A stretch of 64,000 nt of DNA from Rheinheimera salexigens (GCF_001752395.1 NZ_MKEK01000001.1:2735607-2799606), one strand, 5' to 3'. Positions 47,120 through 56,720 are shown, counted from the first letter of the stretch. Notes: a model not told the origin generated them from the sequence alone. Numbers and translations are program-made.

Positions 47120-50100
47120 AATGATGTACTCGCTGCGCGCTCTATTTCAGCCAACATGCGGCTTGCGTCGCTACTGCCTATTTGTGCTTGATAGGTTGAA
47201 CCTGATGGCATGGCTAGTTCTAATCTCACTGTTTGGTTTGAGGTGCTGTTGCTTACAATGGCGTTTCTTGGCAGCTCTGCAACTTCGGTTGCAAAGCGTG
47301 GTTTTGCTGCTTGGTTAGCTGGGCTGTTTGGGTTATTGGCTGTTGCATTGGCTTTGTTCTGCGCTTGCTCTTGAACCATGTTTGCAGTTTTAATAGCGTA
47401 AATTTCTTTAGCTAATGCTAATGACTGTTTAGCTGCACTTATTGCCGCCTGATCATTAGAATCTTGAGCTTGTTTTAATTTGGCATTTAAATCGGCTAGT
47501 TGGTTGTCATAGTTACGCTTTTCAATTGCAGATTGGTTATCCTGCAAACGGTCTAGTTCATCTTGCAAGCTTCTGAACGTGCCTTGCAAGCCGTCGCGTA
47601 ATGATAAAATGCGGTTTTCGGCATCGGTAATAGCATTACGTAACGGGGCTAGTTGGCTATCGCCTAGTTGGGTGAATTCATAGTTTAAGGCTTTTGAAAC
47701 TCGTGCAACGTCGTTAATAGAAACACTACTTTGAGCTAGTTGTTCTGTATATTTTCTTATTAATAATGTTTCATTAATAATTTGCTTTTCACGGGTGAAA
47801 GCTTGATTGCTTGCCCTGGCTAAATCTGTCCACCAAATATTAGAAACGCGATTATTAGAAGCAATATGGCTTGTTAGCTCTCTTATTCTTGCTCCTAGTT
47901 GATCTGCGGATTTATCGGCAAGATTAAATTCCTGACTAATAGCCTGTTGGGCCTTAGCAAGTAAACTAGTATATTGAACAGCCTTACCGGTTGTACCTGC
48001 TAAATCCTCTAGTATTCTTTGCTGCTCGGCTAAGCTTTTATTAGAAAAGTCGGTTTGTTGCTCTAAATCTTTTTCGGCATCTTTCATGCCACCTAGCATT
48101 GGTTTAATAACATTCAGTATTTGAACATATCTATCTTTTTGCTGAAGATACTCTGCCGCACTAATTCCATTTTGACGGTATAACTCGTCTAGATCTTCCA
48201 TCTGCCGCGTGTATTCATCATATTTAAGTTTTAGTTGGGCAAGTGTTGATAGCTCTAACTGCTTAACTTCATTTAATGCGTTAGTTTGTTGTTTTAGTTG
48301 TTCTTCAGCTTTAGTTAGCTGCTCTGATGCAAGTGTTTTATCTTCTGTTGATGCCGTGCTGCTTTCTATTGTTTTTCTATATTCTGCAATAGCATTTTTA
48401 GTTTGCTGAATATCATTGCCCATATTACCGTAGGCTTTTGCTTGCAGATCTGTAACTTGTGTTTCTGTTATCTTTTGATCAGTTAGCTTGCCAATCTCTT
48501 TAGTTAAACCTAGAGTTGCAGCTTGTTGTTTAACATATTCGGGTACGCTTTCACCTGATGCTTTTGCTGACTTAGCTGCCGCTTCTGCATATTTTAAAAA
48601 CGCTGCTTGCTGCTGTTCAATAGGTTCATTGCCAGCAGCAATTGTTTCATAAGCTAATCTTGCTTGCTCTGATGCTGTTTGTAGACTTTTAGTCGATGAA
48701 ATACCTAATTGCTTATAAGCATCTTCAAGCTTATCTGTCGTTTCGGCCCATACTTGTTGGTAATCTGCTAACGTTTTACTATGTTGCTTAACAACTTTAT
48801 CAACCGATTCCCAAGCGCCCGTTGATTTGTTTAACGTAATTAACCCTGCATCTTGGGCATCAAATAAGTCCTTAGTGCTTTGATAGTTGGTGCCTAGCTG
48901 CGTATTAATTTTATCCAATTCAGCTTCTAAATTAGCATTGGCCGCTGATGCCTCTTGTTGGCTTTCTGCTAAGGCTTTTTGAGCAGCCCTTAAATCCCAC
49001 CATGCTACTGCTAACCTGCCTATTTCATAAACACCGTAAGCGATGCCGCCAAATATACCTGCTTTGGATAGTAAAGCACCCGCTCCCGTTAAGCTGGCCA
49101 TCCATGCGGCGGTGGCGGCTCTGGCTTTAGCTATTTGTGCAATTAAGCCATTAAATGACAATGAATAAAGCGCATTGGCTGCTGCTGCGGCTTTCTTAGT
49201 ACCTATTAATGTTAGTAATGAACCAATTAAGTCTCGGCTGCCTTTAAGCATGTTGATAAAGAAGCTACCAACTTTAAGCGTTGCCCATACTGCACCTACG
49301 GCTAGAATAGAGTTACGCCATTCATAAACAGTTGTAACTAAAGATTTAATAGCTTGGCCAGTAGCAACAACACCGTCACTGATGTTTTTGGCAATTACTT
49401 TTAGTTCACCACTTTGTGTCATGCGGGATATTGCAGCATTAACTTCAGCCAACTGAGTTTTAAGCCAGTCTAAAGCACCTGAGTTGGCTACTAATGCGTA
49501 GAATTGATCTAATTCATCTTTAGCGTTAGAAATTAATCCAGACAGTGTACCCATGCCTTTAGCTGCTTGACCTTCTGCTGAACGGCCTATTTCATCAATA
49601 AGCTGTTTCATTACGTCACGGCCAAGCGCACCAGCACTGCTTAGTTTTTGTAGCTCTGCGGTATTTTTACCGGTTACATTTTCAAGCAGTTGCCATACAG
49701 GAACACCACGTTCAATTAGCTGCAATATCTCTTCGCCTTGCAGCTTTTGTTTAGCCCAGGCCTGACCTAATGCCAGTGAGATACCTTGAACACGTTCGTA
49801 ACCACCACCTAGCTTTTCAGACTGGTCGATAATGGATTGCATAACGCCGCCCATTGGATCTAACCCAAAGTTTTTAAGCCTTACAAAGGTTTCGGTTACT
49901 TGGTCTAGCTGTAAAGGTGTATTTTTAGCAAAGTCTTTTATCCATTCAGTGGCTTGATCGCCAGCTTCAATTGAACCCATTACACCAGTTAATTGGATAT
50001 CTAAACGTTCGAACTTATCACCCGTGGTGAATATGCTGGTTATTGCACTTTTTAATTGGTTTATACCAATATATGCCGCGCCAAATGCTATTAAGCGCTT

Positions 50101-50658
50101 AGTAATGCCCGATAACGATTCGCCAAATTTACCGGTTGAGCCAGAAGTTTTATTAAGATCAGTACCTAGCTCACGTAATTTATTGCGTTTATCTTGTAAT
50201 GCACCGCTAGACTGTAAAACCTCTTTTTGTAATCGGTCTTGTTCACTCGCTAAGTTTTTAGTGTTTACGCCATTTTGTTGCAAATCAACTTTGCTTTTAG
50301 ATAACTGGCCACTTAGCTTGTTATATTCTGTTTGTAACTGCCCTGCACTTCTACCCGCTAGCTTTAAGGCTTCGGCTTGCTCTTTAGTAGGTTTACCGCT
50401 GGCATCAATTTCACGCGACAAACGGGCAACTTCATCTTTAGCCTTGCTTAACTCTACAGCTGCTGCTGCTGCATAAAGCTCTAAACCTCTTGTGGTAGCA
50501 AGTTTAGCCTGCGTACTTTCAAGCTGTTTAAGCTGATCTGATGTCTGTTTTGTTTCGCCCTGTAATTTTTTAAATTCTTCAGTGGCTTTAGTGGTAACGG
50601 GGCTTAATAAGTCTTTTCCCCGAAGCACTAAATCAATAAATTTTTGCTTAACAGACAT
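47116..50658 (-). CDS. Phage tail tape measure protein
   Basis: About 1180 residues, setting tail length. Long N-terminal coiled coil (about 10-165). A TIGR02675-type conserved block follows, with ALGQAWAKQKLQGEEILQLI and ERGVPVWQLLENVTGKNTAE. Hydrophobic segments near 500-570 are followed by long helical repeats and a Gln/Ala-rich C-terminus. A TTG at 50679 would extend it by seven residues. ATG 50658 is preferred, with AGG seven bases upstream. The predicted tail is about 180 nm by the usual 1.5 angstrom per residue rule; this is a rough inference. Confidence 0.93.
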   Translation of the reverse strand: MSVKQKFIDLVLRGKDLLSPVTTKATEEFKKLQGETKQTSDQLKQLESTQAKLATTRGLELYAAAAAVELSKAKDEVARLSREIDASGKPTKEQAEALKLAGRSAGQLQTEYNKLSGQLSKSKVDLQQNGVNTKNLASEQDRLQKEVLQSSGALQDKRNKLRELGTDLNKTSGSTGKFGESLSGITKRLIAFGAAYIGINQLKSAITSIFTTGDKFERLDIQLTGVMGSIEAGDQATEWIKDFAKNTPLQLDQVTETFVRLKNFGLDPMGGVMQSIIDQSEKLGGGYERVQGISLALGQAWAKQKLQGEEILQLIERGVPVWQLLENVTGKNTAELQKLSSAGALGRDVMKQLIDEIGRSAEGQAAKGMGTLSGLISNAKDELDQFYALVANSGALDWLKTQLAEVNAAISRMTQSGELKVIAKNISDGVVATGQAIKSLVTTVYEWRNSILAVGAVWATLKVGSFFINMLKGSRDLIGSLLTLIGTKKAAAAANALYSLSFNGLIAQIAKARAATAAWMASLTGAGALLSKAGIFGGIAYGVYEIGRLAVAWWDLRAAQKALAESQQEASAANANLEAELDKINTQLGTNYQSTKDLFDAQDAGLITLNKSTGAWESVDKVVKQHSKTLADYQQVWAETTDKLEDAYKQLGISSTKSLQTASEQARLAYETIAAGNEPIEQQQAAFLKYAEAAAKSAKASGESVPEYVKQQAATLGLTKEIGKLTDQKITETQVTDLQAKAYGNMGNDIQQTKNAIAEYRKTIESSTASTEDKTLASEQLTKAEEQLKQQTNALNEVKQLELSTLAQLKLKYDEYTRQMEDLDELYRQNGISAAEYLQQKDRYVQILNVIKPMLGGMKDAEKDLEQQTDFSNKSLAEQQRILEDLAGTTGKAVQYTSLLAKAQQAISQEFNLADKSADQLGARIRELTSHIASNNRVSNIWWTDLARASNQAFTREKQIINETLLIRKYTEQLAQSSVSINDVARVSKALNYEFTQLGDSQLAPLRNAITDAENRILSLRDGLQGTFRSLQDELDRLQDNQSAIEKRNYDNQLADLNAKLKQAQDSNDQAAISAAKQSLALAKEIYAIKTANMVQEQAQNKANATANNPNSPANQAAKPRFATEVAELPRNAIVSNSTSNQTVRLELAMPSGSTYQAQIGSSDASRMLAEIERAASTSL

Positions 50659-50680
50659 TGCTGCACCTTTTTTAGGCAAT

Positions 50681-50701
50681 AAAAAACCCGCCGTAGCGGG
50701 T
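50681..50701 (-). terminator. Intrinsic terminator before the tape measure gene
   Basis: The minus strand reads ACCCGC-TACG-GCGGGT followed by TTTTT. It lies 39 bases after the 79-residue gene and 23 bases before the tape measure start, inside the late operon. Confidence 0.85.
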
Positions 50702-50739
50702 GTGTTATTAATTTATCTTTTAAGATAAATTATAATTAT

Positions 50740-50979
50740 TTAAGTACTTAATATTTCCGTGAAAAATTGGCATTGAACATTTGCAACATCATCTAACCGA
50801 TCCCCGATTGCTGATAGCAAATTAGCAACGTTACAAGATGATAAATTTGTAAATGCATCATCTAAAATTAAAGCTGACAAAACTGCTCTTGCTTGACCAA
50901 TATTTATATTGAAATTATCAATATAATCAATGATATGATCTTTAGTTCCGTCTTTCTCAAATTCATTAAATGTTTCCAT
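50740..50979 (-). CDS. Small hypothetical protein in the tail module
   Basis: 79 residues, acidic and helical, no signal peptide; segment SSCNVANLLSAIGDRLDD. It sits where siphophages usually carry the tail assembly chaperone pair (gpG/gpGT), but it is too short, and no slippery sequence or second frame was found. A cargo gene or a highly reduced chaperone are both possible. Terminated downstream by a strong hairpin. Confidence 0.55.
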   Translation of the reverse strand: METFNEFEKDGTKDHIIDYIDNFNINIGQARAVLSALILDDAFTNLSSCNVANLLSAIGDRLDDVANVQCQFFTEILST

Positions 50980-51178
50980 AAATTTCCCGCATTAGTTTAT
51001 TAATATTGATACTGTAATCAGTTATCAGCTTAAGAAATGTGCTGTTCCTGATGTCAGAATAATATGTTGTAACTAAAGCATTGGGGGTTGCTAAGGATGC
51101 CTAAATTCGCTGCTTAGCATTCTTTTGAGAAAATAACCGCAGAGGCGATCTGTGGGTTTAATTTAGTTTTCGGTAACT

Positions 51179-51682
51179 TTACAGCTTTTGGTGCTCTGCC
51201 ATCATTTGATCAATTTCGCGATTTAACTCATTAATCGTTACATCGTATTGTGATGTTATGGCCATAATGTCGTTAGATAGTGAGTCTTCATATAAGACAC
51301 CAGCAACGTTTAGTTGCACCTTGCCTTTTTGGTTTCTTACCGATGCTATCTTTGCATTTCGCTCGTTAATTACTTTTTTAACTTCGCGCTTTTTCCAGTT
51401 GATTCTGGACATTAAATCACGTTTATTGTTCGCTAGGGCTATACGTTCAAAGGTTTGCTCTGGTGTTTCGCCTATTGCGGATGAATTAATCCCGGCTACT
51501 GGCTGGCTATTATTCAAAACTGGGTCAGCATTCTCTCTGCTGTAGTCTGTTATCTCTGCATCGTCAGCGCATGGAGATTGGCTGAACGTAACCACGCCAT
51601 CAACTTCACACTTATAAACATTAGCATGAACATTAGAACTAGCAATAAATATCAGTGTAAGCAGTAAAAGTCTGTATTTCAT
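51179..51682 (-). CDS. Secreted DUF4124-domain protein
   Basis: 167 residues. A Sec signal peptide (MKYRLLLLTLIFIASSNVHA) is followed directly by the DUF4124 core NVYKCEVDGVVTFSQSPC with its two Cys residues. A charged, helical C-terminal half follows. DUF4124 proteins are common periplasmic proteins of unknown role in proteobacteria. Its position between the major tail and tape measure genes, with a 199-base gap on one side, suggests a cargo gene inserted into the tail module. Confidence 0.8.
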   Translation of the reverse strand: MKYRLLLLTLIFIASSNVHANVYKCEVDGVVTFSQSPCADDAEITDYSRENADPVLNNSQPVAGINSSAIGETPEQTFERIALANNKRDLMSRINWKKREVKKVINERNAKIASVRNQKGKVQLNVAGVLYEDSLSNDIMAITSQYDVTINELNREIDQMMAEHQKL

Positions 51683-51734
51683 TATGTTGTCCCTAACTTA
51701 AGTTATCTCAATATACAAAATAGTTTAAGTTAAG

Positions 51735-51760
51735 GCAAAGCCCAAACTAATGGGCCTTGC
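51735..51760 (-). terminator. Hairpin after major tail protein gene
   Basis: GCAAAGCCCA-N6-TGGGCCTTGC, a ten-base stem with one mismatch, 24 bases after the tail protein stop. No strong T-run follows on the minus strand, so it may be a weak attenuator rather than a terminator. Confidence 0.4.
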
Positions 51761-51784
51761 TGTTTTACGGTTAAATTAAAGCAT

Positions 51785-52519
51785 TTACGATTGGGCAGTA
51801 ATACGGAAAAACTTACTGATGCCCGTTGGCTTGGCTTCGTCTGATAGCAGTTCACCTGCTACTGACACATCGGCAAACTCGGTACCAATAGCACTTAAGC
51901 CCGTTGGGCTTGGTTTCCAGCGCCAGCAGTCGATAACGTGCTTTTTGCCATTCACGTCGTTAAGGCCTTCAATAACAACATCACCTTCTTCCCCAAACGC
52001 GACTAATGCTTGCAGTAAGTAACCCGCTGGCACTGAGTAACTTACTTTGATTTCGTCATCTAATAACACTTCACTACCTTCTGGTATGGTGATACCCGCG
52101 CTTGAAACAGTGTAGTTTGGTGTACCATTTACCGTATGTAACGCTGGAATTAACACATCAGCTGCAGTGTTAAGCGTTACAATTCCACTAGTATCGATCA
52201 TGTGTTCAACACGTAATAGGCGATCTAATGCGCTTACGGTTAATGCTTCATCGGTTACTGTGGTAGTAGCGATATCTGATACCGTACCCGCGTTTAATAA
52301 TGCTAAGTTGCTAGCATTTAAACTGGTGATACCTATTGATAAGTTAACCGAAGTAATGCGTTCTAGCACTTCGGTATTACCACCGCCACCGCGATAGTTT
52401 GGCAGTGTTTTTTTGTCTACATCATAAGTGATCTCGGCTGAACTGCAGTTGCCTATATCACGGCCTTTGTAATAAATGATTCCGGAGCCGATGAACGACA
52501 CCTGTTTTTTCTCTGACAT
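51785..52519 (-). CDS. Major tail tube protein
   Basis: About 244 residues. The N-terminus KKQVSFIGSGIIYYKGRDIG followed by NCSSAEITYDVDKKTLPNY resembles major tail proteins of siphophages. It is beta-rich throughout and ends GISKFFRITAQS. ATG 52519 has GGAG seven bases upstream and is preferred over an upstream in-frame ATG at 52540, which would overlap the preceding gene. A hairpin lies directly downstream. Confidence 0.82.
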   Translation of the reverse strand: MSEKKQVSFIGSGIIYYKGRDIGNCSSAEITYDVDKKTLPNYRGGGGNTEVLERITSVNLSIGITSLNASNLALLNAGTVSDIATTTVTDEALTVSALDRLLRVEHMIDTSGIVTLNTAADVLIPALHTVNGTPNYTVSSAGITIPEGSEVLLDDEIKVSYSVPAGYLLQALVAFGEEGDVVIEGLNDVNGKKHVIDCWRWKPSPTGLSAIGTEFADVSVAGELLSDEAKPTGISKFFRITAQS

Positions 52520-52523
52520 GGTT

Positions 52524-52973
52524 TTACTCCAGTTTTTCACTGTATGTTGTGGTTAAAATAAAACTTAATCCGGCAAATGGTAGGCCGTTTTCGGGTTGTA
52601 TAAATCTGGCGGCGGTTTGTTCTGCTGGTGGCACGGTAAGCAAGCCACCATAATTGTTGTGTCTGTCGTCTTTAACCGGGGCTATTAATACTTTACGTAT
52701 TTGTTTTAAGTAGATACTAAGCAGCTGGCTAATTTCTGTATCTGGCTGTTCTACTTGTTCAAGCACGTATATTGCCCAACTAATGCTGTCTTTTATTGAT
52801 TCACCGGCATTAGAGTAATTTGGATCACTTGCAGTTGGGGCAACGGTAATTAGCGGCCATACATCGTTGTTTTGCCAGAACGTGTCTATCCAGCCGTGTT
52901 TTACATTTGCGGTTGGAAACGCTGCTTGCAAACGCTGAGTAATTACGTTCTGAATTTGCTGTGCTTTATTCAT
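52524..52973 (-). CDS. Tail terminator-like protein
   Basis: 149 residues of mixed alpha/beta type starting MNKAQQIQNVITQRLQAAF, with SWAIYVLEQVEQPDTE. The size and the place just before the major tail gene correspond to lambda gpU, the tail terminator. It overlaps the gpZ-like gene by four bases. Similarity is judged from position and general pattern only. Confidence 0.65.
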   Translation of the reverse strand: MNKAQQIQNVITQRLQAAFPTANVKHGWIDTFWQNNDVWPLITVAPTASDPNYSNAGESIKDSISWAIYVLEQVEQPDTEISQLLSIYLKQIRKVLIAPVKDDRHNNYGGLLTVPPAEQTAARFIQPENGLPFAGLSFILTTTYSEKLE

Positions 52974-53509
52974 GGGTTAAATTGCTCAAAAAATGTAGCG
53001 AGTATTTCAGCAGAACTGGGTTCAATTTCATTTCGCACCGACTGGTATGCTTGGCTAACACTAGGGCCGTGTAGCACTTTGTAGTTATCTTTTCCTTTGC
53101 CTAAGCGCATAGCTAAACCAACCGTGTTAGAGCCACGCAAACGAATAAAGAATCCTTGGTTAAGCTTTTTACGGGATCCGCTTCGCTTTACATGCACACT
53201 TACGCCGTCGTTGCGCATAGCTACCGTTTTACCGGGGCGTTGGTGTTGCTGGCTGCTGTAGCGCTCTAGCAGTACTGGCCTGCTTTCTGCTGATATTGTA
53301 ACTTGCAAATTACGTACATTGGCTCGTTGCCTAACGCTAATGTGCCGGCTTATATAGTTAGGTTCTAAGTTAAGCTGCTGGCTAATCTCGGTGATGGCTT
53401 CTTTTCTAAGCTTGGTGCCGAATTTATTTAACACCTCGGCTAAAGCTGCTTGGCCTTGTTCGCCCATATTGGCAAAAAAGCGCTTTGCATCATCGATATT
53501 GTTGGCCAT
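52970..53509 (-). CDS. Phage minor tail protein Z-like
   Basis: 179 residues. The N-terminal part with KFGTKLRKEAITEIS and LEPNYISRHISVR, and the basic centre with RPVLLERYSSQQ, match the prophage minor tail protein Z family, which helps join tail to head. Overlaps or abuts neighbours on both sides. Confidence 0.8.
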   Translation of the reverse strand: MANNIDDAKRFFANMGEQGQAALAEVLNKFGTKLRKEAITEISQQLNLEPNYISRHISVRQRANVRNLQVTISAESRPVLLERYSSQQHQRPGKTVAMRNDGVSVHVKRSGSRKKLNQGFFIRLRGSNTVGLAMRLGKGKDNYKVLHGPSVSQAYQSVRNEIEPSSAEILATFFEQFNP

Positions 53510-53844
53510 TAGATTACATACCAGTAAATAAAATGCTCGGTACCCGAACGTGCACCCACAAACCGCGCTGGATCTGCTGGGCTGGTAAACTTTTGTATTT
53601 TATCGCCATGTTTTAAATAACGGCCTTGCTTTATATAGCTAGCCATTACTCTATCAAGCTTTACCATGGTCATTTCTACCGTTACTGCGATGTATTCATC
53701 TGGCTCGGTTACTCGGCTGGCAATATGCGCTTCCACAGTTGCAAGCACAGTAGTTTTATTGGTATCGAGTATTTGCATACTTTCACCAAAAGTTGATAAA
53801 ACAGCGCCCTTTACGAGCGCTGCTGCTTGGCTAAAAGCTGACAT
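53509..53844 (-). CDS. Head-tail joining protein (gpFII-like position)
   Basis: 111 residues, beta-rich, with SAFSQAAALVKGAVLSTFG at the N-terminus and FIYWYVI at the C-terminus. Its start overlaps the capsid gene stop by one base. The place between capsid and gpZ corresponds to lambda head-tail connectors. Family membership is inferred, not clearly seen. Confidence 0.65.
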   Translation of the reverse strand: MSAFSQAAALVKGAVLSTFGESMQILDTNKTTVLATVEAHIASRVTEPDEYIAVTVEMTMVKLDRVMASYIKQGRYLKHGDKIQKFTSPADPARFVGARSGTEHFIYWYVI

Positions 53845-54851
53845 TAAGCGATTGAGAACTTAGTAACAGCTAATGGCCGCGTATTCAGGTAAAACGGGTT
53901 AGATTGCGCCTCACCACGAACACCTTTTTTCATGCCCATGGCTTCTACGTGAGCATAAAACGGCAAGCCAACTGTGCCAACAGTGTCGGTGTAATCGGCT
54001 GGTGCGTTACGGCCAATAAATAAGCCCGGTACCACTGGCACTAAGTAGGCATCTTTATCACCGATAAATTTAACTTCAGCGCCTTTTTCATTAATGACTG
54101 ATGCGTCATAGCTAAAGGCTGTTACACCATGGAAGCTTAGACCGTCGGTCATGTCTTCAATGTTGTCGTTACTGTTGCCGTTGCGGTTTTGCAAGTAAGC
54201 AGTAACGTCTGCTGCTTCTGAAAAGCTGTCAAAAAATGCTGGGCCACAAACGAGCAACCAGCGCGTTACCACTGCTTGGCCAAGTTTCTTTTTAGCTGCG
54301 CTTTTAGCGGCACTTAATAAAGGCTTGGTTTTTTTAGCGGCTGGGTCATAAGTTGTTGCGGTAGGCTCTGAAATGCCAAATGCATCGTAGATATTATGTA
54401 AAACTGTACCGTCTGCTGCCATAACCTTGCCGGTAATCGCACCTGCTCGCATTAATTCACGCGTAGCAACTAAGCGGTTACGCTGCTGCTCTAGCTTTTG
54501 GTTAACCACTTGGCTAACGGCTTGTACTTCTGACTGGGTACCGAATGCGCGAACGTTAGTAATTTCGTCAGCTTTAATGCTAAACGGTGCAGGTAAATGC
54601 ACAGTTGAAAAGGTCGCTAATTTGCGGTTTGCTTTTTTAGCGCCTTGCACTGATTCGCCACGTTCAGCTGCATCTACCAGCGACAGCACTTCGCCATCAT
54701 ATTCAACTTGGAAAGTGGTTGTTGTAATGCCTTGCTCTTGAAACAAGCCAAGGCTTGCTAATAGCGTTGGGGCTGATTGCGCTTCGTTAATTGACGCGGT
54801 TAGCGTGGATAACTGAAAGTGCGGATCAGCTAAAAATTGATCTATGTTCAT
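53844..54851 (-). CDS. Major capsid protein (gpE-like)
   Basis: 335 residues, within the lambda gpE size range. It has the family pattern of an N-terminal helix followed by QVEYDGEVLSLVDAAERGE, KLATFSTVHLPAPFSIKADE and a C-terminal P-loop-free HK97-like fold with NPFYLNTRPLAVTKF. A strong terminator lies between it and the upstream gpD gene, so capsid expression depends on read-through or on a promoter after that hairpin. Confidence 0.9.
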   Translation of the reverse strand: MNIDQFLADPHFQLSTLTASINEAQSAPTLLASLGLFQEQGITTTTFQVEYDGEVLSLVDAAERGESVQGAKKANRKLATFSTVHLPAPFSIKADEITNVRAFGTQSEVQAVSQVVNQKLEQQRNRLVATRELMRAGAITGKVMAADGTVLHNIYDAFGISEPTATTYDPAAKKTKPLLSAAKSAAKKKLGQAVVTRWLLVCGPAFFDSFSEAADVTAYLQNRNGNSNDNIEDMTDGLSFHGVTAFSYDASVINEKGAEVKFIGDKDAYLVPVVPGLFIGRNAPADYTDTVGTVGLPFYAHVEAMGMKKGVRGEAQSNPFYLNTRPLAVTKFSIA

Positions 54852-54878
54852 TTATACTTCCTCTGCGGATTTTTAAAC

Positions 54879-54899
54879 AAAAAACCCGCCGAAGCGGGT
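54879..54899 (-). terminator. Intrinsic terminator between gpD and capsid genes
   Basis: The minus strand reads ACCCGC-TTCG-GCGGGT followed by TTTTTTG: a six-pair GC stem with the very stable UUCG tetraloop and a T-run. It lies 44 bases after the gpD stop. Confidence 0.88.
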
Positions 54900-54942
54900 A
54901 TTTAATTGGGTTTGTGTTAGGTGTTATTGACGCTTATAAAAT

Positions 54943-55302
54943 TTAAACGCCACGTACTACAATGTGTGACTTAGCTAATTCCGCAACGGCACTGGCTAAA
55001 TTAGGTGCAGTGTAGCCATCTGGTAAGGTTAAACCGTTTAGGTTTACTTCTGTTAAACGTGTGGTTGCTACGCCTTCAGCATCAGCAGCGCTCGCGTCAA
55101 CATAAGCATAAGCAATGCCTTTCGCTAGTTCAGCGCCTGAGCTAGCTGCAAAATCTAACTTAACGGCTTTACTTGCAACCACTGCATAAACTTCACCTGG
55201 CATAAATACGCCACCAGAGAAGGTTACTTTGTCGCGGCTTATGCTACCGGCTTCCATTTTGATGTAATGCCCAGCATTGGGCACTTGTACTTTTAATGAC
55301 AT
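54943..55302 (-). CDS. Head decoration protein (gpD-like)
   Basis: 119 residues, close to lambda gpD (110). It has VPNAGHYIKMEAGSISRDKV at the N-terminus and the long beta region ending NLASAVAELAKSHIVVRGV. It stabilises the capsid in lambda. It lies between two intrinsic terminators (54879-54899 and 55343-55368). Confidence 0.85.
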   Translation of the reverse strand: MSLKVQVPNAGHYIKMEAGSISRDKVTFSGGVFMPGEVYAVVASKAVKLDFAASSGAELAKGIAYAYVDASAADAEGVATTRLTEVNLNGLTLPDGYTAPNLASAVAELAKSHIVVRGV

Positions 55303-55342
55303 GGTTATGTCCTCTTGGCCCAGTGGGCTTGGTTAGTGAATT

Positions 55343-55368
55343 AAAAAAGCCGCTGTTATAAGCGGCTT
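55343..55368 (-). terminator. Intrinsic terminator overlapping the end of the S49 protease gene
   Basis: The minus strand reads AAGCCGCT-N6-AGCGGCTT followed by TTTT. Its loop contains the stop codon of the protease/scaffold gene. Confidence 0.85.
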
Positions 55369-56720
55369 GGGTCGTTATAGGCTGATTTGTGATCGGGCTG
55401 TTTTACACTAGATGCTTGGGTTTGCACCTGCTTTGAACTTGTGACTTCTTTGTCATCACCATGCGCTGTTGCTGCGGTTAGCACTACTTTTAACATGGTG
55501 GCTGGATCGTCAATGTTTGCCGATACTTCAGGGAATATTGCAGATAAATCAGCTGCGGCTAACGCATCACGCATACCACCTAATGTGGCTAAGCGGGTTT
55601 TAACACCAGCTTCTGTTAGTTTAGCTGTGACTAACGGCGCAATTTGATCTGACATGCCAGCTTCTGCACATAATGTTACAACGAGTTCCGCGCTTGCTAC
55701 TGCTTCTGTTGCTGTTACTACAGCGGCTGTCTGCTCGGTAGTTTGTTCAGTCGCTGCCAGCGCAGCGGGTTTTGTTGCAGCTGCTGCTGCGGTTTTAGCT
55801 ACTGACATAGTATTGTTTCCTATTGACATGGTTCTGGTTAAATTGCGGCAGTGATCTGCCATCATTGCAACGCCATCGGCGCTATTTACAAGCTGTTCGG
55901 CTAGGCCAACATCGACAGCGGCTTGGCCGTTATAGGTTGCGGCTTCTGTGTCTAATATTGCTTGTAATGATAGGTTGGTATATTCAGCAACTTTGCTAGC
56001 AAACTGTAAGCGAGTGCTGTCTATTTCTGCTTGCCAGCGTGCAGCTACGTCTTTTGGCAATGCTTGGTATGGGTTGCCTTCAACTTTGTGCGATCCTGAA
56101 TGCAGCAGCGTTATTTTTACGCCTTCATTTTCTAGATACTTTTCATAATCGGCATGGGCCACAACAACGCCAATACTGCCAACGGTGCCTGTTTGCGTTA
56201 CTAATCTGCGGCTTGCGGCTGATGCTAGCAACTGGCCAGCGCTGCAGTTCATGTCGTTGGCAATTGCCCAAACTGGTTTAACGGCATTAGCTCGGCGAAT
56301 AACATCGGCAGTATCAAAAGCACCAAACACTGTACCGCCTGGTGTGTGCATATCTAGGTAAATACCTTTTACATCAGGATCAATTAATGCTTGGTTTAGC
56401 ATGGTTTGAATGCCGTCATAACCTTGCAAGCCAGACTTTGGCCGAACGTTACCCGTTTTATGAGCAAGTGCGCCATGAATAGATAAAACGGCTATTCCAT
56501 CTGTTATGTCGTAATGCCGGCATTGGCCGGTTACTGGGTGTACATAGCTTTCAGCAACTACTGTCATGCCATCACGGGTTAACTCTTGGCCTTGGGCATC
56601 TACTAACGATTCAGCACCTAAACGCAAACCTAGCGCACTAAAGAACACTCGGGCATAGCCCATATCCATAGCTAGCGGCTTATTAAGTGCTGCTGCGGCT
56701 ATCATTTGATAGTTACTCAT
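55356..56720 (-). CDS. Capsid protease/scaffold, S49 family (gpC-like)
   Basis: 454 residues. The N-terminal two thirds form an S49/ClpP-like serine protease with catalytic Ser in DMNCSAGQLLAS (about 160) and the Lys of GSHKVEGNP (about 215). The C-terminal part is Ala/Thr/Glu-rich and helical (about 320-440), as expected of an overlapping scaffold (lambda Nu3). An internal start for the scaffold alone is likely by analogy. It overlaps the portal gene end by eight bases. Confidence 0.92.
   Translation of the reverse strand: MSNYQMIAAAALNKPLAMDMGYARVFFSALGLRLGAESLVDAQGQELTRDGMTVVAESYVHPVTGQCRHYDITDGIAVLSIHGALAHKTGNVRPKSGLQGYDGIQTMLNQALIDPDVKGIYLDMHTPGGTVFGAFDTADVIRRANAVKPVWAIANDMNCSAGQLLASAASRRLVTQTGTVGSIGVVVAHADYEKYLENEGVKITLLHSGSHKVEGNPYQALPKDVAARWQAEIDSTRLQFASKVAEYTNLSLQAILDTEAATYNGQAAVDVGLAEQLVNSADGVAMMADHCRNLTRTMSIGNNTMSVAKTAAAAATKPAALAATEQTTEQTAAVVTATEAVASAELVVTLCAEAGMSDQIAPLVTAKLTEAGVKTRLATLGGMRDALAAADLSAIFPEVSANIDDPATMLKVVLTAATAHGDDKEVTSSKQVQTQASSVKQPDHKSAYNDPSRL

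Noticed and set aside
50659..50679. Longer tape measure start
   Set aside because: The upstream codon is TTG without a ribosome binding site; the AGG-containing sequence inside the extension serves ATG 50658.
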